Positions 41,700 through 52,104 of a stretch of DNA of 64,000 nt are shown here, piece by piece (within the stretch, counting starts at the first letter, position 1; every line of letters begins with the position of its first letter). A model generated the notes under the pieces. The model saw only the letters and a program-made list of their open reading frames with translations. It did no database searches and was not told the origin of the DNA. Both the position numbers and the translations under genes were made by a program. Origin of the DNA: Clavaria fumosa. Its lineage: Eukaryota; Basidiomycota; Agaricomycetes; Agaricales; Clavariaceae. The stretch lies in NCBI GenBank assembly GCA_951802425.1, contig OX637806.1, positions 1,116,001 through 1,180,000 of the forward strand, written 5' to 3'.

Positions 41700-43576
41700 A
41701 TGTCTGAAGATCAATCTTCCCTAGGTCCTGATGGAAAACTCCATGATGCGGTTTCTCCAATATACCACATACCTGCCATGAGCTTACCGGACCAGATAAC
41801 TAGGCTTCTTGAAGTGCCTGATAATCGCCTCACTGAAATCACCGAGCAAATTGTTGAAGACTTTCGCGTTGGACTGGGAGAGTGGCATCATGCAGTGACC
41901 ATGGGGTAAGTAAGTCTAGTATTCTAGTACTTATGCCATACCGAGGGATAATTCAGGCCGAGCTTCGTCACTCATATTCCTGATGGGACTGAGAAAGGGT
42001 ACGACTCTTCACGACTCATGAGCAATGCTGCCACTGAAATTGTCTACAGCACTTTTCTTACTCTAGGTCTTCATTTGACTACGATGTAAGAAACAAGCAG
42101 ACTCTTCAACTGCTATTCTTAACACGTCAAAACAATTTAGTCGAGTTTCGGAGGTCAATTTAGACGGTCCGAAGAAGGTCAGGCAACTGCACAAACTATT
42201 CGACATTCCAAAACACTTGACATGTGGAGATGCCCATGATTTGTTCGGTTGGTTATGAATTACATGTTGATATATTTTTCTAATCGTGCGCAGATTTTAT
42301 GGCCGAGTGTGTCGATGCGTTCTTGAAGGAAAACAATCTCTCAGGAAATGCCAGTGAGGCATTGCCCATTGGGCTGGCCTTCCCCTTTCCCGTAGAAAAG
42401 ACATCGTTGAACCAGGCAAAACTCATAGCTTGGACCAAAGGGTTGAAGGTAAAGAATGGTGAAGGTGAAGATGTCGTAAGGCTCCTTCAAGATGCGTTTG
42501 ACCGCAAACAAGTACACGTGCGATGCGCTGCACTGGTGAACGATGTAAGTAATCAGGTGCGGGAAAAGAGCCTTCTCAATCCTTATGCTTTTAATAGACT
42601 GTTGCAATATGGCTATCCCAATGTTATAAATATGGGAGCTGCGATCTTGGTGAACTCAACAATATTATCACTTTTTCAAGTATACTAAAATGGTCTCAGC
42701 GGTGATATTTGGAGCTGGAACAGATGCCGCATATTTGGAAGATATTATCAAAATAACAAAATTGAATTCCAATGAGCGCGGTCAAATGGTCGTCAACACA
42801 GAATGGGGTGCTTTTAATAATGTGGGTCCTCGCAATCGTGCAAACTAAATAACATGCTGATTTCTCTAATTCAGCGAACAGTCCTGCCGATCACCCCCTA
42901 CGATGACGAAGTTGACCGAGAATCCGGAAACCCAGGTTTCCACATATTCGAGAAAATGATTTCTTGGATGTATATCGGTGAAATCACACGAAGTCTCATT
43001 ATGTCCTTGGTCAACCACTCTCCACCAATACTCTTCAATGGCTTGTCTACGGCTCAGCTTAATGCCCATGGCAGATTTCATGCACTGCACATGTCCTTGA
43101 TTGAGAAGGCAAATTCACTCGAAGATGTCAAACAGGTTCTTGTGGACTCTCTTGGCTTCGAATCAGGTGCTATATCCGACCGAGATGCGGAGATTGTGCG
43201 ATGGGCATGTGAACAGGTTTCAACTCGGGCAGCTAAGCTTAGCGGTTGCGCGATCGCTGCTGCTATTATCCAATGCGGTTATGCACAGCCGAAGGTTGGA
43301 TTCTCAGGAGGGGAGAAAAGGTTCCGTGTGGTTATCAATGGCGAGTACGTCAGCAAATACAGTATCTGGATTTCTCTACCATTCACCTAACTATATTCCA
43401 TCTCCAGGATGGCTATGTTCTATCATCAGTTTGAGACTCGTTTACGACAGTCACTGAGTGCCATTCTTGGTAGTGACGTCGAAAGGCAAGTCGAGTTATT
43501 GATTGATGGAGACCGCTGGCACAAAGCTCTTGGAGGTTGGTATAATCAGCTGGCCTTCACACAACCTGATGCCTGA
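41700..43576 (+). CDS. Atypical hexokinase-like protein
   Basis: Overall a hexokinase: PSFVTHIPDGTEKG, FDFMAECVDAFL, AFPFPVEKTSLNQAKL, WTKGLKVKNGEGEDVV, LVND-TV, FGAGTDAAYLE, VNTEWGAF, YIGEITRSLI and a C-terminus with QVELLIDGDRWHKALG. About eight short introns keep the frame; one has a TACTAAAA branch site before the acceptor at 42693-42699. The phosphate-1 loop, LDLGGTNLRV in active enzymes, reads LGLHLTTIRV across the splice at about 42085-42143. FTFSFP is AFPFP, and FGTGTNGAY is FGAGTDAAY. The general base Asp (VND) remains. Such changes occur in non-catalytic fungal hexokinase homologues, which act as regulators. The start is the ATG at 41700; the stop is 43574-43576. Confidence 0.85.
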
Positions 43577-43751
43577 CCCACTCTGGAATATAGCTGCATT
43601 GTGCATGTCTGCACTGTCGAAAGGCAACAAATGAGAAATGCGGAGAACTATGAGTCGATGATTGCATTTGTTTAAGTCGTACAGTACTCTAGTCTCTCAT
43701 CGCCAGGCCCTTGTTGAGTGTAACACCATCTATGACAACTGAATTAGAATG

Positions 43752-44493
43752 TGTCAGTAGGAATGCCTGACACAAGCCTGTATACATTAATAAATGGGCT
43801 GCACTCGTGATGCTAGCATGCAGCTCACCACCCTGCATTTTGCCATTCCACACTTATTTTGTGATACATGATGTGTAATGTCCTCAGATCTGGAGCCATT
43901 CTAAATCTCATCAAAAATGCATATATTAAGTGCATCAGCAAACATAAATGTGTCTCATCAGCAAAATAGCTTGGCTAAATGTTGGTATAGAGAGGTATGG
44001 ACTGTATGTAACACCTCAAGGTTCAAGGTGTTACATTCCAGTCAATACCTATCTATGCTGACAATCTAGCTGCCAAGCTGTTTTGATGATGCTTGATCAT
44101 CTAGACCAATTGATCAAGACAGTCAAGAAAATCAAGACATGCATTCAATCTTGTAGTCAAGGATATGCCAAGTAGTCAAGAGCTAATAAGCTGGTCAAGA
44201 CCAATAAGAAGACAAGCAATGGGTCAACTACCAGATCTAGTGGTGTGGCCCTGATAGAGGGAGGTACAGTAGCTAAATTCACAGCCACATATCTGTGTTG
44301 TGTATTTGAGTTGGGTTGTAATGATATTTATTTCACCTGTATCTTGTTCTATTGTATGATTGCTGGTTTCAGCGCTAGGTAAATATATAGTGCTTATGAT
44401 GATAAAACCTAATAGCCTATCCATCTGCAAGAGCTCAGTCAAATATTCCCTCTCAGTTCTGCTTTTTTTCTACAACATTTTGTCCTACTGACA
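43752..44493. repeat. 742-bp element with 11-bp inverted ends
   Basis: Begins TGTCAGTAGGA and ends TCCTACTGACA, perfect inverted repeats with TG...CA tips. AT-rich, no coding capacity. It contains a palindrome TGTAACACCT...AGGTGTTACA near 44008-44036. No matching target duplication is visible (GAATG left, CCATC right). It could be a solo LTR or a small terminal-inverted-repeat element. Confidence 0.4.
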
Positions 44494-44702
44494 CCATCAC
44501 TGGCTATCACTACTGTTGTCAGTTTTACAATGCACCTTCCAACCCCATCACGAGCTAGATTTCATTGTCACTAGTCACCACAGGCTGCTGTCATCATGCT
44601 GCACAAGAGAAAGTGGAGAGGGAGAGGAGAGGAAGTACAATGAGCAGAGTGGAGAGGTGCACCATCCCACTGCAGAATCACCTTCAAATCTAAGCCTCCC
44701 CT

Positions 44703-46192
44703 TCATCCTTGGAACGCGACTCCCTTCTTCGACGTCTCTGCCATCCCGCCTCCCGCGAACCCAGTGCCTGTATCACAGTAAAAAGCAGAGGTGATGAACG
44801 AGGTCAGCGAAAGCACAAAAAAAAGAGTAGTGGGAATAGAAAGAATAGAAAGAAGTGGATAGAAAAAGCTTGCAGTATCCGCACCTTCCCGTTTGAGGCC
44901 AATGAGATCACCGTCCCCGAGCGGCGTGTCGCACACGACGCACTGCTTCGCTGGCCGGACCAGGGTGTCGCTGCATGTCTTGCAGGTGACGTGCGCGCAT
45001 GGCTTCGTCGCTGTACAAAGGAGGAAAAAAGCCTGGTCAACCACTAGCTGAATGGGAAGAGGAAAGGAGGGAGGAGAGACACACCGAACATCAGTGTGCT
45101 GTTCGAGAAGGCCTTCTTGCACGAGGGACATATGGGCGTTTGCTCGTCGTCCTTCTTGCTCTGGTTACCGCCTGCGGGGGAGGCGCTCGAGGTGTCCGCA
45201 GAACGGGGGTTTGAAAGAAACGTGAACTTAATGGGGATGAGTGTCTTTAACCTGACGGCGATAAAACCACATTAGCATCTCCATGTAAGCCAACCAAGGG
45301 GAGCTCACGAGACAGGATGGGGCGGCTCGCCTCCACGACACGTCGTCTGCAGCTTCACGTCTTTCAAGGACGTCGGCCCACCAGCAGCCGTAGCGGACGC
45401 CGTGTACGTCGGCGTGAGTGACGGAAGCCAGAAGTCGGGCAGCTGATGGCGCAGCGCAGCGGCCTGCTCGCGCTCAATCTGCCGCAGTGCGACCTGCTCG
45501 GCCTCGGCCGCTAGCTCGTCGATTGTCGAGGCAGAGAGCTTGCGCTTCGTGCCATGCGGGGCTGGTGATGGTGGCGTCGTCAGCGCCTACAAGATATACG
45601 ATATCGGAGCGGGACGACTCCGTCACCCACCCTCGCCCTTGTCGCCATCTCCCTTGTTACTGTCTGACGGGGCTCCAGACGTGGTTGCCACCTCGTTGCC
45701 CATCTTCGGCGCCAGCCCGAGCTGGGCCCTTTCAAAGTCGGCCCGGACACGCGCGCGTGCGGCCTCCATCGCGCGGGCCTTCGCCGCCTCGGCCTCCCGC
45801 TTGAGTGCCTCGAGGCGCTCCTTTTGGCGCTTGATGTCTTTGCGCTGCGTCACTATGCCCGAGAATCCAATTAGAAAACGAGATAGGCCTCAAGAGTTGC
45901 AGGGAAGAGCGAGGTTCACGTAAGTCGGTGTACACGCATTCCTTGCAGAAAAGATGTCCCTGGTCGCACACGAGCGGCTCGCGTGCACTCTGTAGGCAGA
46001 GCGCGCACGCGTCAAAGCGGCGCATCGACTCGTTCCCGAGGCGTTTCTGGGCTTGCAAAATAGTATGACCTTTCCCGATTCATGCACACTAACCAAGAGG
46101 AAACGCACACGCTTGGTTCCATAGTCGAGCTTCTTGTATTCGGCGTACGAGAAAGTGGACGATGCGGTGTTATTCTTGCTGTGTTTGGTCAT
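44703..46192 (-). CDS. NOSIP-like U-box/RING E3 ligase
   Basis: Homologue of nitric-oxide-synthase-interacting protein, a spliceosome-associated ubiquitin ligase. The ATG at 46190-46192 opens MTKHSKNNTASSTFSYAEYK, the family start. The next exon has RRFDACALCLQSAREPLVC and GHLFCKECVYTDL (first split U-box half). MTQRKDIKRQKERLEALKREA is the usual helix. Toward the end comes ICPSCKKAF, then KPCAHVTCKTCSDTLVRPAKQCVVCDTPL and the final exon TGFAGGGMAETSKKGVAFQG. Introns are short and about five in number. Fungi lack NOS, so the metazoan name says nothing about substrate. A partial copy lies at 40994-41495. Confidence 0.88.
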
Positions 46193-47920
46193 GGCGAACT
46201 CTACTATAGTGGTCTACTAGTAATGTTACCGCGAAAGGCATCCGCAAGTCACGTGAAACTTCGCGCCTTGCCTTGCAGTCACCCCGTGAAGGTTTGTACG
46301 TAGACCTCTGGCAATAGTCCGCCTACATCATCGCTGAAGGCGGGCTCTCTGAGCAAAGTCAAGCTCGATGCACCCAGCTAATTATCGGGATGCCGATTTA
46401 TCACAACAAAACAGTGCGGTGAGTCTGACGAGGTAGAACGCCTGGCGGTGATACGGCTCGCTCCCTTATCTGACAGCTCTCCGCCTGGCTCTCTGCTCCC
46501 CGAATCCCATTTGCGGATCCCGCCGCGCTCCCGCCCTTCTACTTCTTTTATCTTATAGTAGCCAGTCTTGTGTTGGCAGGGGCTCACCTTTCGACTCTCT
46601 CAACACTGACACCACGCCCGCCATGTCCACGTTTCTCCCTCTTCCTCATCTCCTCTCGAAAGCAAAGGCCTCAGCGCCATCTCCTCCCAACATTTAACGC
46701 TCTGCGCTCCTCCGAGGTGCATAGGTGTGGGTTGGTAGGGGGTTGGTAGGGGTTGGGGGGCGCAGACGCGCGCACGCGCTTGTGCAGCAAAGAGACGGCT
46801 CGCACAACTTCTCGTCGGCGCGCTGAACCCGCCGCGCCTCAATATAATCCCCAATCCCCACCTACTAGTTCCATTTGTCGTTTACTCACTGATCATCCCT
46901 CGATTTCTCTCTGGTCGATTATAACCTCGAAGGCACCCGGACTGCTCTGCAATTCCAAGTTTCTGACGCATCCAGGGCAGAGCATGTCAGCAAAATTTCG
47001 TCATTGACATGGGGCCAACTAGTCATCCTGAACGACGATCCTGCACTACAACTCTTCAAGATTGCTCTGAAAACACTGGATGGATCCCTAGAATGGTCAG
47101 ACGGCTTGGTGCTCCTTGGGATCTGTTGGCGTCGGCCATCTATTAAATGACTCTCGGCCCAATGTCAATGAAATACAATGCAGAGTACTCGGCAAGCTGA
47201 ATGCAAGAATGGGTCGTGTATTTCGTTCACGGCTACGTTGCAGCTTCATTCCGTGACTGCCAGCCCAAGCTCAATTGTGTAAGAATGGTATGGACATGCA
47301 AGAGAATAGCGTCGCCGAAAGGCCCCAGAGCCGACTAACATGAATCAAGCATCACCTCGATGGCGTGCGAGCAAGTCCGGTGTTCACCAAATTTGGGCAC
47401 ATACTTAGTCAAAGAAAGAGAGGAGCGGAGTCTAGGCATTGTCAGTGTGGGCCCCTAGGTAACGACCATACGTAAGTCGGTCTGGGCACTGAGGATGGGA
47501 AGTGCACTGTTTCGTCATTGTTCCCAGCAGAAAGTACGACAGATGTGTGAAATGTCTTGCAACAAGAGGCGATGGAGATCACAAAATACCGTTCTCTAGG
47601 CGGATGTGAGACTCTGCCAACCAAAGTTGAGTACAGTCACCTTTGTCCTACGACACCACCGGAAACGAAGAAAAATATAGCATAAGATTGGCAGTGTGTT
47701 ATTTCCCCGAATATTTTGAGAGGTATGGATTCCAAGGCAATTGAGTGACAAGAGACCAAGCCGTGCTTCATTCTCGACCAGAAGCGAGCAGCAACAGCTC
47801 GAGAGTCAGATGACCGTTAGAGCACCCAAGGGTCTGCACATGCCAGTGGGCCGAGGATATCGTGGCCATGTTCATTCAATCTCCAATGCTTTCACTCGAA
47901 TGACGCGCAAATACAGTGCT
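46193..47920. other. Long intergenic stretch
   Basis: 1.7 kb without a gene I can support. A CT-rich segment near 46570-46640 leads to a 24-codon ORF (46623-46697, MSTFLPLPHLLSKAKAS...) that may be the first exon of an unrecognised gene or a chance ORF. G-rich repeats GGTTGGTAGGGG occur near 46731-46760. The rest looks like ordinary non-coding sequence upstream of the repeat-peptide gene. Confidence 0.35.
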
Positions 47921-48260
47921 CTTCGCGACTCGGACTCTTGCTTGGATGAGCGCTCTACTGCCGTAGGACAAGCCTGCCGCGATTCCGTCGCATTCCACCT
48001 TTGTCGGCCGATTTGCTCGCCTCGCATGATCCGTCCCGCGCGCTCGAGTCCCTACCCTTGATTTGCAGTCTCTCTGGGAGGTGCTATTTGTTGCCCTTCG
48101 CGACTCGGACTTCGCTTGGCCGGGCGCTCTACTGCCGTAGGACAAGCCTGCCGCGGATCCGTTCTGATCGTTTTTGTCGCATTCACGGTACTCTCCACCT
48201 TTGCCGGCCGATCTGCTCGCCTCTCACGATCCACCGGGTACCGTTCCACGCGCTTGAGTC
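47921..48260 (+). repeat. Direct duplication upstream of the repeat-peptide gene
   Basis: Two related blocks, 47921-48050 and 48096-48260, share CTTCGCGACTCGGACT, GCGCTCTACTGCCGTAGGAC, AAGCCTGCCGCG, CCACCTTTG-CGGCCGAT and GCTCGCCTC. The second has an extra segment of about 30 bp. They lie within 500 bp 5' of the precursor's start codon, where promoter elements would be expected. Confidence 0.65.
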
Positions 48261-48339
48261 ATGATATCGCAACACTTGAGGGTTCTGCTTTTGGGGTGGG
48301 CGTTGTACGCTACTTGTGCCTGCCTGACGGCGTTGCGAA

Positions 48340-48346
48340 TATAAAA
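48340..48346 (+). promoter_or_regulatory. TATA box of the repeat-peptide gene
   Basis: TATAAAA about 60 bp upstream of the start codon at 48407. A clear TATA box is unusual among the other genes in this window and suggests a strongly regulated gene. Confidence 0.5.
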
Positions 48347-48406
48347 CCCGGCCTGTCAATAGGTTCATTCCAGCTTTTGAACTCCCCAAGCACAACCGAA
48401 CTCACA

Positions 48407-50137
48407 ATGTTGGTCCTCAAGGCCTCCTTTGTTGCTCTGCTCTCCGCAGTTTTTGTCGCTGTACAGGCCTCTCCACTCCAACCGTCAGTGGTATGCTCAC
48501 AGCCGGAATTGTGCGAAAGGGACGTCGTTGCGGCAACTGTATACCCGAGGTCTTTCAAGCCCGTCGAGACGGGAAGCATGTTGCCTAACGAGAAGCGCGC
48601 GGGCCCCGCAATCGGTTTGTTATTGCATATATATGCCTTATACACGCATCCATACTCGCAGCAGTCACCAAGCCCTCTGATCCTCTCCAGACCATGCATG
48701 TCAAGCGCGGGACGATCAAACCGGCTGTACCGGGAGAAACGCTGGACGCAAGAGCATTCATCGCTACGACTTTGAACCCGAGGTCTTTCAAGCCTGTCGA
48801 GACGGGAAGCGTGTTGTCTAACGAGAAGCGCGCGGGCCCTACATTCGGTTCGCTATTGCACATATATGCAACCTTGTACACATACATATTCATACTTGCA
48901 GCAGTCATCGAGCCCTCTGATCTTCTCCAGACCATGCATGGCAAGCGCGAGACGGTCAACCAGGCCGTACCGGGAGAAACGCTGGACGCAAGAGCGTTCA
49001 TCGCTACGACCTTGAACCCGAGGTCTTTCAAGCCTATCGAGACAGGAAGCGTGTTGCCTAACGAGAAGCGCGCGGGCCCTACATTCGGTTCGTTCTTACA
49101 TGTATACGCGACTTCGTATATGCATTCATACTTGGAGCAGTCACCGAGCCCTCTGATCCTCTCTCGACCATGCATATCAAGCGCGGGACGATCAAACCGG
49201 CCGTACCGGGAGAAACCCTGGACGCAAGAGCATTCATCGCTACGACCTTGAACCCGAGGTCTTTCAAGCCTGTCGAGACGGGAAGCATGCTGCCTAACGA
49301 GAAGCGCGCGGGCCTTACAATCGGTTCGTTATTGCCCATATATGCAACCTTGTACACATATTCATACTTGCAGCAGTCACCGAACCCTCTGATCCTCTCC
49401 AGACAACGCATGGCAAGCGCGAGACGATCAAACCGGCTGTACCGGGAGAAACCCTGGACGCAAGAGCATTCATCGCTACGACCTTGAACCCGAGGTCTCT
49501 CAAGCCTGTCGAGACGGGAAGCGTGTTGCCTAACGAGAAGCGCGCGGGCCCTACAATCGGTTCGTTCTTACATGTGTACGCGACTTTGTATACGCATTCA
49601 TACTTGCAGCAGTCACCGAGCCCTCTGATCCTCTCCCGACCATGCATGTCAAGCGCGGGACGATCAAACTGGTCGTACCGGGAGAAACCCTGGACGCAAG
49701 AGCATTCATTGCCACGACCTTGAACCCGAGGTCTTTCAAGCCTGTCGAGACGGGAAGCGTGTTGCCTAACGAGAAGCGCGCGGGCCCTACATTCGGTTCG
49801 TTATTGCATATATATGCAACTTTGTACACATATTCATATTTGCAGCAGTCACCGAGCCCTCTGATCCTCTCCAGGCCAAGCGCGGGACGATCAAACTGGC
49901 CGTACCGGGAGAAACCCTGGACGCAAGAGCGTTCATTGCTACGACCTTGAACCCGAGGTCTTTCAAGTCTATCGAAACGGAAAGCATGCTGCCTAACGAG
50001 AAGCGCGCTGGCCCTACAATCGGTTCGTTCTTACGCGCATATGCAACTTTGTACACACATTCACACCTGCAGCAGCGACTGAGCCTTCTGATGCTATCCC
50101 GACCCCTCATGGCGCGCGCGGGACCCTTTTTGTGTGA
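48407..50137 (+). CDS. Secreted repeat-peptide precursor with alternating Lys-Arg sites
   Basis: No known family recognised. The ATG at 48407 opens a good signal peptide (KASFVALLSAVFVAVQAS). Exon 1 then carries one RSFKPVETGSMLPNEKR unit. Exons 2-6 are 186 nt each and exon 7 is 177 nt; exon 8 is a short end with stop 50135-50137. Each middle exon encodes one 62-residue repeat with two dibasic sites: about AGPT-AVTEPSDPLQTMHV-KR, then a 39-residue part GTIKPAVPGETLDARAF...TGSVLPNE-KR. I count 13 Lys-Arg sites. Kex2 cleavage would release two alternating peptides of about 19 and 39 residues. Seven introns (47, 54 and five of 50 nt) join in the same phase after the first base of the Ala codon. 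The 50-nt introns would shift the frame if retained, which supports the model. There are no cysteines in the repeats. Confidence 0.8.
48662..50022 (+). repeat. Six tandem exon+intron modules
   Basis: Exon/intron units at 48662, 48902, 49138, 49374, 49610 and 49846, spaced 236 bp from the third on (186-nt exon plus 50-nt intron). Intron sequences are as conserved as the exons (all start GTTCG, contain ATATATGCAAC or TGTATACGCGAC, and end near ACTTGCAG), so whole units were duplicated. The copies fall into two intron types that recur irregularly. Confidence 0.85.
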
Positions 50138-50970
50138 TTAACTCGTGCCGGAATTATCTCTGCGGTTTGAAATGTGGCCAATTTCGACGGTTTGTAGTCG
50201 GGCTTTCGTCGGCTTCGATATTTATACTGGTTTCGTTTGTGCGCCATCATGGTGAAATTTTGCGTTTATGTTGTCCACACTGGCTGGATATGAGTTTGAT
50301 GGGGCCGTTTCGAGCAAGTGCGACGACACCGGGCGGAAATTTGGGGTTCTGAACGCAAGGCTACTTGATTGACGAAGGCCGCGTACTAAGGGGCGAAGAC
50401 GACTAAGAGGCTCGCGTCGCGGGTCAGAGTCGCTCTATGCACCTTCTGTGTTCCCGTCCTTCACTGGTGGCACGGGGATCGGGTCTCACAACCAGATTCG
50501 ATAGTAAGACCTTTCATTTCGTACCCAGGCCAACGGGGAACCACACATCACAACTCAATATGCGGAAGACGGACCACGAATACAAGCTGCGCATGCATTC
50601 ACCCTTACGACGCACGAATCAGCGAATTTATTCACCTTGACGACGCGTACATTCAAGCGAAATGAGGAGGTGAGGGTCTTTTACCCTAAAAAATTTATAG
50701 GATTCCTTCCATGGAAGAACGAAGAGCGAAGAGACCGATCAACGGACAAAGCAAGGCGTAAAAAAATTTCAGCATTGATACACAGCATTTGGGAGCGGCT
50801 TGCGATTAGCAGCGGTGTATGTATATATGATTTGAGCAAGGAATCGAGGAAGGGCTACACATAGGAAACTGAGGTAAAAGAAAAGGCATTGATACAATGT
50901 TGGGCGGAGAGCCATGTTGAGGAAGCATTGAGTGAAAGAGTGAGCAAAAGAAGGGAATCTAAGAGAAAAC
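50138..50970. other. Intergenic, nothing recognised
   Basis: 833 bp between convergent genes. No domain or spliceable coding sequence found. A purine-rich AAAAAATTT tract at 50758-50770 and A-rich 3' end near 50880-50970 are compatible with 3' untranslated regions. Confidence 0.4.
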
Positions 50971-52104
50971 TCAAGAGCGATGAGCAGCCACGATGTTCAT
51001 AGCGCCCAACAACACTTCATACGCCAAGTCGAGCACATCCCACACGTCCGGGTCCGCGACGCCGAGCGCTACCACGTTCCGCCAACACCCGACGATCGCT
51101 GTCGCGCGCCCCATCATCGTCTGCAGGTCGCGTCCGAGCGCCTCCGCGAGATGCGCAGAGAGTTGGTGCAACTTCTGCCCGGACGCGAGGGTCGACTGGG
51201 TCGTTGCTGTCGCGCTGTTCCCGCTGCTGCTGTGGCCGGAGCGGCCTCCGCGGGAGGCACCGCCGAGCTGGGAGAGGAACGACGCGGGGAGGGCGGAGGG
51301 CGAGCCGAGCAGCGCAACAAGCAGCGCGGCCGCGTCGTGGGTGTAGAGGAAGTTCTGGAGCGCGGGGAAGGACGCGGGGGAGGGCACGGAGAGGGACACC
51401 ACGGGCAGCGTCACGGTGTGCGCCTGCGCGGCGGCGGCGGCGGTTTTGGACACTTTGGGCGGAGAGCACGACGGGAGACGTGGGAGCGCGGCGCAGTGCA
51501 GGGCGAGCGCGAGCGCGTGCACGGGGAAGAGGAGGGCGTCGCCTGATGCGGCGAAGGCGGAGGTGGAGGTGGACGAGGCGGGCTTGGAGGGGGAGAGTGC
51601 GAGGATGTGTGTTGGGAGGGTGTTCGCGGGCACTGAGCTTGAGCGGAGGGGCACGGTTAGCGTGCGCGTGCGCGAGAGCTGCGACTTAGAGAGCGACGCA
51701 GGGATGTGCGAAGACGAGAGGGCGCGAAGGCCTGCGATGAGCCTGGTGTCGGGGAAGAAGATATAAGTATACATAGATTTAGCACGAGAGAGGGCAACTC
51801 ACTGAGGCGCTTGTGCGCGCAGACGCTTGCGGGTGTACTCTATGGGGACGTCCGCGAGCTCGGGTGCGAGTGCGGCGATGTGCATGCGGGTGACCTCGTT
51901 GAAGGGTGGTCGCTCAAGGGTGCGAGGAAGCTGGAAGTTGGTCGCACCCGAATGCGCAAGCGGAGCAGGTGAATGGAAGAGGGAAGAGGGCAACCCGCCA
52001 TGGTTGAAGGCGTAAGGGTTGTGGTGGTGGTGCGGGTGGTGGTGGTGGTGTCCGCCGTGGAGATTACCGAAGGGAAGGTTGAGGCTGGGTGCAGAGGACA
52101 ACAT
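50971..52104 (-). CDS. CLP1: Clp1-like clamp-development protein
   Basis: Homologue of Coprinopsis clp1 / Ustilago Clp1, which act downstream of the mating-type homeodomain factors and are needed for clamp or clamp-like cell formation. The ATG at 52102-52104 opens MLSSAPSLNLPFGNLHGG followed by a His-rich run. Then comes the conserved VTRMHIAALAPELADVPIEY...LRAQAPQ, an intron (about 51775-51800), LIAGLRALSSSHIPASLS, LFPVHALALALHC, LPVVSLSVPSPASF, NFLYTHDAAALLVALLG and, at the C-terminus, GCWRNVVALGVADPDVWDVLDLAYEVLLGAMN. Order and spacing match the family. No catalytic motif is known for it. Confidence 0.82.

Noticed and set aside
42085..42150. Loss of the hexokinase GGTN motif seen as a frameshift or stop.
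   Set aside because: A phase-consistent intron joins the exons (TTIRVSEV), so the motif change is by substitution and not by a broken frame.
46600..47010. Possible gene starting at 46623 (MSTFLPLPHLL...).
   Set aside because: Only 24 codons, no downstream exon could be joined with confidence.
48407..50137. Basidiomycete lipopeptide pheromone precursor.
   Set aside because: No C-terminal CaaX box, no cysteine, and the product is large and multi-unit with a signal peptide.
48340..50140. CRISPR-like or satellite array, suggested by the regular 236-bp period.
   Set aside because: The repeats are coding, have a conserved phase and splice sites, and follow a signal peptide; spacing and length do not fit CRISPR.
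51017..51689. Long Arg-rich open frames on both strands over the Clp1-like gene.
   Set aside because: GC-rich shadows; only the frame ending at 50971 matches the Clp1 family.
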